A DNA stretch of 64,000 nt from Sphingomonas sp. Lineage in GTDB: Bacteria > Pseudomonadota > Alphaproteobacteria > Sphingomonadales > Sphingomonadaceae. Below are positions 55,823 through 64,000 of this stretch, piece after piece. The position numbers and the translations under genes were made by a program. The stretch spans positions 2,501-66,500 of the forward strand of contig JAFKLY010000010.1 in assembly GCA_017304655.1 (NCBI GenBank). Direction: 5' to 3'. The notes below the pieces were generated by a model that saw only the letters and a program-made list of their open reading frames with translations, was not told where the DNA came from and did not search any database. The first letter of the stretch is position 1, and every line of letters begins with the position of its first letter.

Positions 55823-58800
55823 ATGCTGAAAGCCGCAGTCTATCACCGCACGGCCTACCACTACAGCAGACCGATCCGGCTGGGGCCACAGATCGTCCGC
55901 CTGCGTCCGGCGCCGCACAGTCGCACCAAGGTGCCCAACTATGCGCTGCGCATCGAGCCGGAAAACCACTTCATCAACTGGCAGCAGGACCCGCACGGTA
56001 ACTGGCAGGCGCGGCTCGTCTTTCCCGATCCGGTCGACCGCTTCGTGGTCGAGGTCGATCTGCTGGCCGATCTCGACATCATCAACCCGTTCGACTTCTT
56101 TGTGGAGCCTTATGCGGAGGAGTATCCCTTCGCGTATGACGAGGCGCTGGCCACAGACCTCGCCGCCTATTTCGAGGTGGAAGAACAAGGCCCGCTGTTC
56201 GAAGCGCTGGTCGCACAGCACAGCGGCCATGAGGGCCGGACGATCGACTTTCTGGTCGAGATCAATCGCCAGCTTGAGCAGCGCGTCGGCTATGTGATCC
56301 GCATGGAAGCGGGCGTGCAGACGCCGGAGGAGACGCTGCAGATCGGCACCGGCTCCTGCCGCGACAGCGCCTGGCTGCTCGTCCAGCTTCTCCGCCGTCT
56401 CGGCTTCGCCGCGCGGTTCGTGTCGGGCTACTCCATCCAGCTTGTCGCGGACGTGGCGCCGGTGGACGGGCCTCAGGGTGTCGCGCAGGACGTCGTCGAT
56501 CTGCATGCCTGGGCCGAGGTCTATGTGCCCGGCGCCGGCTGGATCGCACTCGACGCCACATCAGGCATGTTCGCCGGCGAGGGACATATCCCGCTCTGCG
56601 CTACGCCCCATTTCCGTTCCGCCTCGCCCATTGAGGGGCTCGCCGAGCCGGCTGAAGTCGACTTCCGCTTCGAGATGCGCGTCTCCCGCATTGCCGAGGC
56701 CGTGCGAATCACCAAGCCGTTCACGGACGAACGCTGGGCCGCAGTGCAGGCGCTGGGCGAAAAGGTCGATGCCGATCTTGCCGCACAGGATGTTCGCCTG
56801 ACGACCGGCGGCGAACCGACCTTCGTCGCCGAGGCCGGCGGTCAGGCAGACGAATGGAATGGCGGCGCCGTCGGCCCCACCAAGCAGGGCTATGCCGACA
56901 AGCTGACCCGCGCGCTGCGCGAGACATTTGCGCCCGGTGGCATGCTCCACCATGGTCAGGGCAAATGGTATCCCGGCGAAAGCCTGCCACGCTGGGCCTA
57001 TGCGATTTACTGGCGCAAGGACGGCGTGCCGGTGTGGCGCGACGCCGCGCTGATCGCGCAGGAGGATGGCCAAGGGAAGCCGGCCGCCACCAACGAAATG
57101 GCGGCCCGCTTGCTGACCGCCTTGTCGGATGGCCTCGGCGTCGGTGCGCGCTTCGTTCAGGCGGTGTACGAGGATGATGAGGCCTGGCAGCGCAAAGAGA
57201 GCGACCTGCCGGTCAACGTGACACCGGAAGACAGCAAGATCGAGGACATCGAGGCGCGCGAGCGCATGAAGAAGGCCTTCGTCCACGGTCTGGAGAATGC
57301 GGTGGGTTTCGCCCTGCCGATCCAGCGTTGGCAGGCGGCACAGACGCCGGCGCGCTGGATGAGCGAGGTCTGGAACGTCCGGCGCGGCAAGCTGACGGCG
57401 GTTCCGGGCGACAGTTCGCTCGGCTATCGCCTGCCACTGGGTTCGCTCCCTTACGTCCCGCCCTCATCCTATCCCTACGTCCACCCGCGCGACACCAGTG
57501 AGCCGCGCGAACCGCTGCCGGATTTCGCGACGCAGAGTCCCGCGGCCCGTGCCGCACCTGATCCGCGCGAACGCATGGTCCAGGTCGAGGCGGCAGCGGG
57601 CGGCGCCGAGCGGCAGGAGCGCGTCGAGCAGGAACTGTCCGATCCGGATCTCATCAATGGCGCCGTGCGCACGGCGATCACGGTCGAACCCAAGGCGCAT
57701 TATCTCTCGGTCTTCCTGCCACCCGTCCGTGCACTGGAAGACTATCTGGAGCTGGTCGCCGCGGTGGAGGCGGCCGCCAGTGCCCTTCAGGTAGAGGTCC
57801 GGCTCGAGGGCTATGCCCCGCCGCCCGATCCCCGCCTGCAGGTGCTCAAGATCACGCCGGATCCCGGCGTGATCGAAGTCAACGTCCAGCCCGTCTCCAC
57901 CTGGACCGAGACCGTCGAGCTGACCGAGACGCTCTACGACCTGGCCCGCCAGCAAAAGCTCACCGCCGACAAGTTCATGATCGACGGGCGAGCCGTGGGC
58001 ACGGGCGGAGGCAATCATCTGGTCCTGGGCGGCCCGAGCCTCAACGATTCGCCCTTCATCCGGCGGCCGGACCTGCTCAAGAGCTTCGTGCTCTACTGGC
58101 AGCGCCATCCATCGCTCAGCTACCTCTTCTCCGGCCTGTTCATCGGCCCGACGAGCCAGGCGCCACGCATCGACGAGGCGCGGCATGACGGTCTCTACGA
58201 GCTGGAAGTCGCGCTGGCGCAGGTGCCGAAACCCGGCGAGGGAGACATGCCACCGCCCTGGCTGGTAGACCGGCTGTTCCGTAATCTGCTCGTCGATGTG
58301 ACCGGCAACACGCACCGCACCGAAATCTGCATCGACAAGCTGTTCTCCCCCGATGGCCCGACCGGGCGCCTCGGCCTTGTCGAGTTTCGCGGTTTCGAAA
58401 TGCCGCCGGACGCGCGGATGAGCCTGGCGCAGCAATTGCTACTACGCGCGCTTACCGCGTGGTTCTGGCGCGAACCGCAGGATGGCTCGCTGGTGCGCTG
58501 GGGCACCCGACTGCACGACAGATTCATGCTCCCGCATTTCGTCTGGGAGGATTTTTGCGACGTGCTCGGCGACCTGCGGCGCGCGGGATATGACTTCGAC
58601 CCCAACTGGTTCGAGGCGCAGCGACAGTTCCGTTTCCCCGTGCATGGCGAGGTGCGCGCCGGGGGCGTGGCGCTGGAAATCTCGCACGCGCTCGAACCCT
58701 GGCATGTGCTGGGCGAGACGGGCGCGATCGGCGGCACGGTGCGCTATGTCGACTCCTCGACCGAGCGGCTGCAGGTGCGCGCGAGCGGGCTGATCGAGGG

Positions 58801-59182
58801 GCGGCACATCATCGCCTGCAACGGCCGACGCGTGCCGATGACGGCAACAGGCGTGGCCGGCGAAGCAGTTGCCGGCGTACGCTACAAGGCCTGGGCGCCG
58901 GCGGACTGCCTCCACCCGCGCCTGCCGGTCAATGCGCCGCTCACCTTCGACGTGTTCGACCTGTGGAGCGGTCGCTCGTTGGGCGGCTGCGTCTATCATG
59001 TGGCGCATCCGGGCGGGCGCAATTATGATGATGTGCCGGTCAATGCCTATGAGGCCGAGGCGCGGCGCAAGGCACGCTTTCAGGACTACGGCCACACGCC
59101 AGGGTCCATGGCGCTGCCGCCAGAGGAAAGGACGGGGGAATTTCCATCGACGCTCGATCTGCGCAGGCCGGCCAATTTGTGA
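55823..59182 (+). CDS. Transglutaminase fused to DUF2126
   Basis: 1119 residues. The N-terminal part is a bacterial transglutaminase-like domain with triad Cys179 ([12 protein letters not shown]), His228 (LHAWAEVYV) and Asp244 (IALDATSGM). A DUF2126 region follows from about 300 to the end ([52 protein letters not shown] segment, [30 protein letters not shown]). The start [18 protein letters not shown] opens the transglutaminase domain; earlier in-frame residues are not conserved. Its stop overlaps the next start (GTGA). The cluster is predicted to make or cut peptide-like bonds; the product is unknown. Confidence 0.9.
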   Translation: MLKAAVYHRTAYHYSRPIRLGPQIVRLRPAPHSRTKVPNYALRIEPENHFINWQQDPHGNWQARLVFPDPVDRFVVEVDLLADLDIINPFDFFVEPYAEEYPFAYDEALATDLAAYFEVEEQGPLFEALVAQHSGHEGRTIDFLVEINRQLEQRVGYVIRMEAGVQTPEETLQIGTGSCRDSAWLLVQLLRRLGFAARFVSGYSIQLVADVAPVDGPQGVAQDVVDLHAWAEVYVPGAGWIALDATSGMFAGEGHIPLCATPHFRSASPIEGLAEPAEVDFRFEMRVSRIAEAVRITKPFTDERWAAVQALGEKVDADLAAQDVRLTTGGEPTFVAEAGGQADEWNGGAVGPTKQGYADKLTRALRETFAPGGMLHHGQGKWYPGESLPRWAYAIYWRKDGVPVWRDAALIAQEDGQGKPAATNEMAARLLTALSDGLGVGARFVQAVYEDDEAWQRKESDLPVNVTPEDSKIEDIEARERMKKAFVHGLENAVGFALPIQRWQAAQTPARWMSEVWNVRRGKLTAVPGDSSLGYRLPLGSLPYVPPSSYPYVHPRDTSEPREPLPDFATQSPAARAAPDPRERMVQVEAAAGGAERQERVEQELSDPDLINGAVRTAITVEPKAHYLSVFLPPVRALEDYLELVAAVEAAASALQVEVRLEGYAPPPDPRLQVLKITPDPGVIEVNVQPVSTWTETVELTETLYDLARQQKLTADKFMIDGRAVGTGGGNHLVLGGPSLNDSPFIRRPDLLKSFVLYWQRHPSLSYLFSGLFIGPTSQAPRIDEARHDGLYELEVALAQVPKPGEGDMPPPWLVDRLFRNLLVDVTGNTHRTEICIDKLFSPDGPTGRLGLVEFRGFEMPPDARMSLAQQLLLRALTAWFWREPQDGSLVRWGTRLHDRFMLPHFVWEDFCDVLGDLRRAGYDFDPNWFEAQRQFRFPVHGEVRAGGVALEISHALEPWHVLGETGAIGGTVRYVDSSTERLQVRASGLIEGRHIIACNGRRVPMTATGVAGEAVAGVRYKAWAPADCLHPRLPVNAPLTFDVFDLWSGRSLGGCVYHVAHPGGRNYDDVPVNAYEAEARRKARFQDYGHTPGSMALPPEERTGEFPSTLDLRRPANL

Positions 59183-61680
59183 ACGGCATGGCGGAGCGGA
59201 CCGTGGAGCAGGAGCAGCTCGATCTCGCGCTGCGGCGCTATCGCCGCGAGGCAAGCCGTAGCGACCTGATGCTCAGCGCATCAGACGATCCGCTGATGGC
59301 GCAGCGCTGGTCGGACATGCTGGCCACCCTGTCCTCGTCCGACCGTGACGGGCTTGCCGGGCTTCAGGATCGCGCGGTGCAGCAAGTGCTCGATCTCGGC
59401 ATGGCCTTCCGCCTGACCGGCGAAGTGGAGGAGCGCGTCTGGCCGCTCAGCCCCGTCCCGATGCTGCTCCACGCCTCGCAATGGAACGGCATCGAGAAGG
59501 GATTGGCCCAGCGCGCCGATCTGCTCGAAGCGCTGCTCGCCGATATTTACGGCCCTCATACACTGGTTGACGATGGCGAAATCCCGGCCGCGATTGTCGC
59601 CGGCAGCGCCGATTACTGGCGGCAAATGGAAGGGATCGCGCCGCCGCGCGGACACCGCCTGCAATTTTATGCCGCCGATCTGGCACGTGGCCCGGATGGG
59701 GAATGGCGCGTGCTTGCCGATCATGTCCGCGCGCCCGTGGGTGCCGGCTATGCGCTGGAAAACCGCCTGGCAATGACCCGCGCGACCGACGACGCGCTTG
59801 GCGCCATGAACTTCACGCGTCTCGCGCCGTTCTTCGCCGATTTCCGACAAGGTCTCGCCGCGATCTGCACACGGAGCGATCCGCGCATCGCGCTGCTGAC
59901 CCAAGGGCGCCTCAACCAGAGCTATGCCGAGCAGGCCCACCTCGCCCGCTATCTCGGCATTCTGCTGGTCGAGGGAGACGACCTGACCGTGCGCGATGGT
60001 CAGCTCTATGTGCGCACAATCGAAGGCGTGAAGCGCGTCGACGGGTTGTGGCGCCGCATGGGGACCGACCTGCTCGATCCGCTCGCCTTCGATGCCCGCT
60101 CGACCATCGGCGTGCCCGACCTGTTCGAAGCGATCCGCACCGGCCGGCTCGCGATGGCAAACTGGCCCGGCACCGGGGTGGTCGAATCGCCCGCCCTGGC
60201 CGCCTTTCTTCCGCGCCTGTCCAGGCTTGTGCTCGGCGAGCCACTGCTTATCCCCAATGTCGCGACATGGTGGTGCGGGCAGAAGAGCGAGCGAGCCTAT
60301 GTGCGCGAACAGATCGACCTGCTGGGGATCGGATCCGCTTTCGGACGTCCTGTGCCCGCCGTCCCCCAGGGCCGCATTCGCCTCGCGGCGCGACTGAGCG
60401 AAACCGAACGAAGCGCGCTGATGGCTGAGCTCGACCGGCGCCCGATGGACTATGTGGGTCAGGAGCTGGTTCAGCTTTCCACCACGCCCGCCCTCATCAA
60501 CGGCGCGCTGCTTCCGCGTCCCTTCGTCCTGCGCGCCTTTCTGGCCCGTGATGCCGAAGGCCGCTGGCGGGCCATGCCCGGTGGCTTTGCCCGTCTGGCC
60601 GCCCATGACGACATGCGGGCCGCGCTGATGGGCGAGGGCGATATGTCGGCAGACGTCTGCATCGTCGCGGACGAACCGCAGCCGGCCATGACCCTGCTCG
60701 ATAGCGGTCCCAACATGGCTATCCGCCGGGTCGCGGGGACGCTGCCGAGCAAGGCGGCGGACAATTTCTTCTGGCTCGCCCGCTATCTCGAACGGGGCGA
60801 GATGGTGCTGCGCATGGTCCGGGCGCTGATCGGCGGCAGTCTGGAGGCGGAGACTGCCTCCACGCTCGACCGCTCGACCCTGGGCCGCGTGGCCAACACG
60901 CTCGTGGCGTGGGGAGCGGCACGTAGGGATTCGCTGAACCGCGGGATGAATGCGCTGTGCGTTCAGGTGCTGGGCGACGAAGCCATGCCCGGCAGCGTCC
61001 ACGCGCTGTTCGATGCCGCTGAAGCAATCGGGCGTGGCCTGCGCGAGCGGCTTGCCATCGATTTCTGGCGACTGCTTAATCGTCAGATCGGCTCCGTGCA
61101 CGACCAGCCAAGATCGCTGCACATGGCCTATGTGGCGCGGCTTCTGGATCGCTGCGCCGCTCTCTCCGGCCTTGCCGCTGAAAATATGGTGCGCGGCGCG
61201 GGCTGGCGTTTCCTTGAGATCGGCCGGCGGCTGGAACGCGCCATCCACATCTGCCGGCTGGTCAAGACCTTTGCCGGCGACGAGGCGAGCGCGCACGACC
61301 TCAATCTGCTCCTCGACCTGTGCGATTGCCAGATCACCTATCGCACGCGTTATCTGGCCGGATTGGCGCTGGACCCCGTCCGCGACATGTTGGTGCTGGA
61401 ACCGAACAATCCGCGCTCCCTGGCCTTCCAGACGGATGCCATACTGGCGCATCTCCAGGCCCTGCCGTCGCTGCGTGACGATGGCATGCCCGAACCGGCC
61501 GTCCAGCTCGCCCTCGCCATTACCGCCCGTCTGCGCGCAACCGATGCCGATACACTCACTGCAGTGGACCTCGACTCTATCGAGCGACAGCTTCTCCAGC
61601 TCTCCGACCGGATCAACGATCGTTTCTTCCTCAAGGGCGAGGATGCGCCGCGCGCCTCCGGCATGACCCGGCTGGCCTAG
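59179..61680 (+). CDS. Circularly permuted ATP-grasp / alpha-E fusion protein
   Basis: 833 residues. The N-terminal 470 residues are the circularly permuted ATP-grasp domain ([32 protein letters not shown], then [48 protein letters not shown]). The alpha-E helical domain runs from about 520 to 820 ([62 protein letters not shown]). ATP-grasp enzymes ligate acids to amines, so a peptide-type ligase is inferred. The start is GTG overlapping the previous stop; ATG 59188 is an alternative. Confidence 0.9.
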   Translation: MNGMAERTVEQEQLDLALRRYRREASRSDLMLSASDDPLMAQRWSDMLATLSSSDRDGLAGLQDRAVQQVLDLGMAFRLTGEVEERVWPLSPVPMLLHASQWNGIEKGLAQRADLLEALLADIYGPHTLVDDGEIPAAIVAGSADYWRQMEGIAPPRGHRLQFYAADLARGPDGEWRVLADHVRAPVGAGYALENRLAMTRATDDALGAMNFTRLAPFFADFRQGLAAICTRSDPRIALLTQGRLNQSYAEQAHLARYLGILLVEGDDLTVRDGQLYVRTIEGVKRVDGLWRRMGTDLLDPLAFDARSTIGVPDLFEAIRTGRLAMANWPGTGVVESPALAAFLPRLSRLVLGEPLLIPNVATWWCGQKSERAYVREQIDLLGIGSAFGRPVPAVPQGRIRLAARLSETERSALMAELDRRPMDYVGQELVQLSTTPALINGALLPRPFVLRAFLARDAEGRWRAMPGGFARLAAHDDMRAALMGEGDMSADVCIVADEPQPAMTLLDSGPNMAIRRVAGTLPSKAADNFFWLARYLERGEMVLRMVRALIGGSLEAETASTLDRSTLGRVANTLVAWGAARRDSLNRGMNALCVQVLGDEAMPGSVHALFDAAEAIGRGLRERLAIDFWRLLNRQIGSVHDQPRSLHMAYVARLLDRCAALSGLAAENMVRGAGWRFLEIGRRLERAIHICRLVKTFAGDEASAHDLNLLLDLCDCQITYRTRYLAGLALDPVRDMLVLEPNNPRSLAFQTDAILAHLQALPSLRDDGMPEPAVQLALAITARLRATDADTLTAVDLDSIERQLLQLSDRINDRFFLKGEDAPRASGMTRLA

Positions 61681-61690
61681 GGGAGCAGCG

Positions 61691-62590
61691 ATGCGCTACA
61701 AGGTCAGCCACATCATCCGCGTCGATTATAACCCGCCGGTCCGCCTCGCGCATTTCAACTTGCGCCTGATGCCGATCGCCTGGCCGGGCCAGTCCATCGA
61801 ACAATTCGAACTCGCCATCGACCCTTCGCCGGACAAGCGCGAGGAAAGGCCTGGCGCCTATCCGTTCAACCTGACGCGCGTCGAAATCATGAAGCCCATC
61901 ACGACGCTCGAGGTGCGGTCCTCATTTGTCGCCGACGTCGGCGAGGCCCAGCTCGATTTGACCACGGCCGACATGAGCGTGGCGCAAGTGGCGCAGGCTG
62001 CCCTTGTCGCACGGGATGTTGGTCTTAAGGCGCCCGCCGATTACCTCTTCCCCTCGCGCCTGCTCCCGCAAGTGCCGGACATCGCCGGCTGGGCCCTGCC
62101 GCAGCTCCCGCCCGACGCAAATTGCCTGAGGAGTGCCCTGGCACTGGCGCAGACAATCCAGCGCCATTTCAACTATGACACCAAGGCGACCAAGGCGGAC
62201 ACGCCGGTTGAAGAGGCTTTCGCGATTCGCCGCGGCGTGTGCCAGGACTTCGCGCACATCCTCATCGTCGCCCTGCGCGCGGCCGGGCTGCCAGCGGCCT
62301 ATGTGAGCGGCTATCTGCGCACCTACCCGCCACCGGGCCAGCCCCGGCTGGTGGGTGCGGACGCCATGCATGCCTGGGTTGCGCTCTGGTGCGGGCCTCA
62401 GCGCGGCTGGGTCGGGATCGACCCGACCAATGGCGTGCTGGCCAATGCGGATCATCTCGTCGTGGCCATGGGGCGCGACTATTCGGACATCTCGCCCATC
62501 GACGGCGTGTTCGTCGGCGGCGCCTCGCAGAAGACGTTCAACTCGGTCGACGTCTCGCCAATCGACGCGCGGGCAATCGCTGGCGCCTGA
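61691..62590 (+). CDS. Transglutaminase-family protein
   Basis: 299 residues. N-terminal transglutaminase-associated beta domain (YKVSHIIRVDYNPPVRLAHFNLRLMP), then the catalytic core with Cys184 (RRGVCQDFAHIL), His227 (DAMHAWVALWC) and Asp244 (VGIDPTNGVL). Starts 10 bases after the ATP-grasp gene. With the previous two genes it forms a three-gene operon found in many bacteria whose product is unproven. Confidence 0.92.
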   Translation: MRYKVSHIIRVDYNPPVRLAHFNLRLMPIAWPGQSIEQFELAIDPSPDKREERPGAYPFNLTRVEIMKPITTLEVRSSFVADVGEAQLDLTTADMSVAQVAQAALVARDVGLKAPADYLFPSRLLPQVPDIAGWALPQLPPDANCLRSALALAQTIQRHFNYDTKATKADTPVEEAFAIRRGVCQDFAHILIVALRAAGLPAAYVSGYLRTYPPPGQPRLVGADAMHAWVALWCGPQRGWVGIDPTNGVLANADHLVVAMGRDYSDISPIDGVFVGGASQKTFNSVDVSPIDARAIAGA

Positions 62591-62602
62591 CCAGACACAA
62601 CG

Positions 62603-62630
62603 AAAACGGCGCCGGGAGGCCCCGACGCCG
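62603..62630 (-). terminator. Intrinsic terminator of rpsT
   Basis: Stem CGGCG-c-CGGG (62607-62616) with CCCG-a-CGCCG (62621-62630) around AGGC, with TTTT following in the leftward direction. It lies 29 bases beyond the rpsT stop and also just after the convergent transglutaminase gene. Confidence 0.75.
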
Positions 62631-62658
62631 GTTCAGGTTCCGCTATGGAACCGGGCGA

Positions 62659-62922
62659 TCAGCCGAGCGCGGCGACGCGCTTGGTGAGACGGCCGAACTT
62701 GCGCGAAGCCGTGTTCTTGTGAAGGACGCCGCGCGCCACGCCACGGGCCAGCTCGGGCTGCGCAGCAACCAGAGCTGCCTGCGCCGCCGTCTTGTCGCCT
62801 GCGTCGAGCGCCGCTTCGACCTTCTTGACGAGGGTACGGATGCGGCTCAGCCGGCTACCGTTGATCGCGGCACGACGCTCGTTGCGACGGATGCGCTTCT
62901 TTGCCTGAGGCGTATTGGCCAT
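62659..62922 (-). CDS. rpsT: 30S ribosomal protein S20
   Basis: 87 residues. Small-subunit primary binding protein. Typical sequence [18 protein letters not shown], then [41 protein letters not shown]. The frame continues well upstream of the real start, but that part has no S20 character. It has its own terminator and a 155-base leader region before the HdeD gene. Confidence 0.98.
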   Translation of the reverse strand: MANTPQAKKRIRRNERRAAINGSRLSRIRTLVKKVEAALDAGDKTAAQAALVAAQPELARGVARGVLHKNTASRKFGRLTKRVAALG

Positions 62923-63077
62923 TGAAATCCTCGAACTCGAAACTGTTGCATGAAGCCCGGTGCGAATCCCCGAAGAGAGCCAGCGAACCCGCGCGAAGGC
63001 CGGGCCATTAGCCGCCCTTGCCCCGATCGTCAACCGCCTTATGCCCGGAATGGCGCGCCGTGCGGCTTTAATCCCCC

Positions 63078-63656
63078 TCAGCGCGGGAGCGTCGTGACGA
63101 GTCGTCGCAGGGCAAAAGCCAGCACGATGAAGAACACGCCCTTGAACAGGAAGCTGATGCCGACGATCAGCGCCAGATAGGCCAGGCCATCCGCCGGGGC
63201 AGCGAACAGCAGGATGGCGCCCAGCACCAGATCGAGCAGGCCCAGAAACAGCCGCCACCAGCGATCCGGCACGAAACGGATGGCAGTGGCAATCTGGAAC
63301 ACCGCCGAGACCGTCAGCCAGAAGCCGATCGCCCAGACGAGCGACAGCGCCCCGAGATAAGGCGCGAAGAAGATCGCGAGACCAGCCGCGAGCGCCAGCA
63401 GGCCGAGGATCAGCTCAATCCAGCGACCGCGCTGCGCAAAGGCCGACAGGGCCGATGCAATGGCCGCAACCCCATACAGCACCAGCATGATGGCGAGCAG
63501 GAGCCCGGTCGCAAGGCCCGTCGCCAGAGGATTGGTGAGCGCGATGAAACCGATGAGAACGAGCGCGATGCCGTAAGCCATCACCCAGCCCCAACCGGAT
63601 CGCGATAGAGTGCCCCCATCGGGGCCGGCGTCGGAAAGCGTATCCTTCGATGCCAT
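63078..63656 (-). CDS. HdeD-family (DUF308) membrane protein
   Basis: 192 residues with six hydrophobic segments ([113 protein letters not shown]). This is the HdeD acid-resistance membrane-protein family; its exact role outside enterobacteria is unclear. ATG at 63656 was chosen because AGGAGG lies five bases upstream. Confidence 0.88.
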   Translation of the reverse strand: MASKDTLSDAGPDGGTLSRSGWGWVMAYGIALVLIGFIALTNPLATGLATGLLLAIMLVLYGVAAIASALSAFAQRGRWIELILGLLALAAGLAIFFAPYLGALSLVWAIGFWLTVSAVFQIATAIRFVPDRWWRLFLGLLDLVLGAILLFAAPADGLAYLALIVGISFLFKGVFFIVLAFALRRLVTTLPR

Positions 63657-63683
63657 GTGCACCTCCTGCGTGCTGGTTCCGGC

Positions 63684-64000
63684 CTAGGTGCGCGACGCCT
63701 TGTCGCCCGGTACCGACTCGGACCCTGTACCCGGAACCATAGCGCCTTCCGTCCCACCGCGCATGTCCGCGACGATCGTCCAGGTGGCAATGAACAGCGC
63801 CGCGATCACCGGCCCGATCACGATGCCGCTGAAGCCGAACAGTTCGATGCCGCCGAGCGTGGAGATCAGGACCACATAGTCCGGAAGGCGCGCGTCTCGC
63901 CCGACGAGGATCGGCCGCAACAGATTGTCGACCATGCCAATGACGAACAGGCCGCAGAACACGAGGATCAACCCCTTGGCGATCGCCCCGGTGGCCAGCA
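63684..64000 (-). CDS. AI-2E-family transporter, C-terminal part only
   Basis: The gene runs off the right edge; about 105 C-terminal residues are visible. They show the family's last membrane helices: LILVFCGLFVIGMVDNLLRPILVG, then LPDYVVLISTLGGIELFGFSGIVIGPVIAALFIATWTIV. The AI-2E (PerM-like) family includes exporters of varied small molecules. Substrate unknown. Downstream of nothing visible; upstream of the HdeD gene on the same strand. Confidence 0.88.
   Translation of the reverse strand, partial: LATGAIAKGLILVFCGLFVIGMVDNLLRPILVGRDARLPDYVVLISTLGGIELFGFSGIVIGPVIAALFIATWTIVADMRGGTEGAMVPGTGSESVPGDKASRT

Noticed and set aside
59281..61452. 723-codon open frame antisense to the ATP-grasp/alpha-E gene
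   Set aside because: The plus-strand protein has intact conserved domains; the antisense frame shows none.
62923..63258. N-terminal extension of the rpsT frame
   Set aside because: S20 begins [10 protein letters not shown]; the upstream residues are low-quality sequence overlapping the HdeD gene.

Overview
The window reads as chromosomal DNA of a GC-rich alphaproteobacterium of the order Sphingomonadales. This rests on gene content and protein style: four large TonB-dependent receptors, a DUF4167 protein, a long GyrB, a SUF operon led by an Rrf2 regulator, several exported NTF2-like proteins, and a sphingomonad-type lignostilbene dioxygenase. The genus cannot be fixed. No rRNA, tRNA, CRISPR array, prophage or classical insertion sequence was seen.

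Layout. 0-5.7 kb: end of a CBS-domain gene, a small membrane protein, then a leftward translation block hisS-prfA-prmC-DUF4167. A GIY-YIG nuclease cassette bounded by inverted palindromes sits between hisS and prfA. 5.7-12.9 kb: a GFA-family zinc protein, an LLM flavin oxidoreductase, an M61 peptidase, inorganic pyrophosphatase and gyrB. 12.9-16.3 kb: a siderophore-receptor/PepSY iron-uptake pair behind a Fur-like palindrome. 16.9-32.7 kb: an accessory catabolic region with two more receptors, a 2OG-Fe(II) oxygenase, an aldo/keto reductase, an IlvD/Edd dehydratase, three tandem exported NTF2-like proteins, a DUF2292 mini-protein, a lignostilbene dioxygenase, a divergent LysR regulator and an RNB-domain protein. 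32.8-41.9 kb: a subtilisin-like lipoprotein with a probable barrel C-terminus, then the leftward SUF iron-sulfur operon. 42-55.7 kb: a low-GC lipoprotein, an AraC regulator, pyrD, gamma-glutamyltransferase, a fourth receptor, an acyl-CoA synthetase, glyoxalase I/II, a SIMPL protein and an FMN-dependent 2-hydroxy-acid dehydrogenase. 55.8-62.6 kb: a transglutaminase-DUF2126 / ATP-grasp-alpha-E / transglutaminase operon of unknown product. 62.7-64 kb: rpsT, an HdeD-like membrane protein and the end of an AI-2E-type transporter.

How the genes fit together. The iron genes (siderophore receptor, PepSY protein, SUF operon with its Rrf2 repressor and operator) form two regulated iron modules. The 20-30 kb region looks like an uptake-plus-catabolism locus for plant-derived aromatics: import through TonB receptors, periplasmic work by the NTF2-like trio, and cytoplasmic cleavage and redox steps. 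The lignostilbene dioxygenase carries F59, Y101 and K134, the positions I recall as functionally important in LsdA.

The strongest candidates for undescribed biology are: the GIY-YIG cassette whose flanking hairpins differ by compensatory changes; two exported proteins of unknown function stitched into the SUF operon by ATGA overlaps; the NTF2-like trio beside a lignostilbene dioxygenase; the transglutaminase/ATP-grasp cluster; a low-GC replacement-like anticodon domain in HisRS; and a two-copy intergenic palindromic element.
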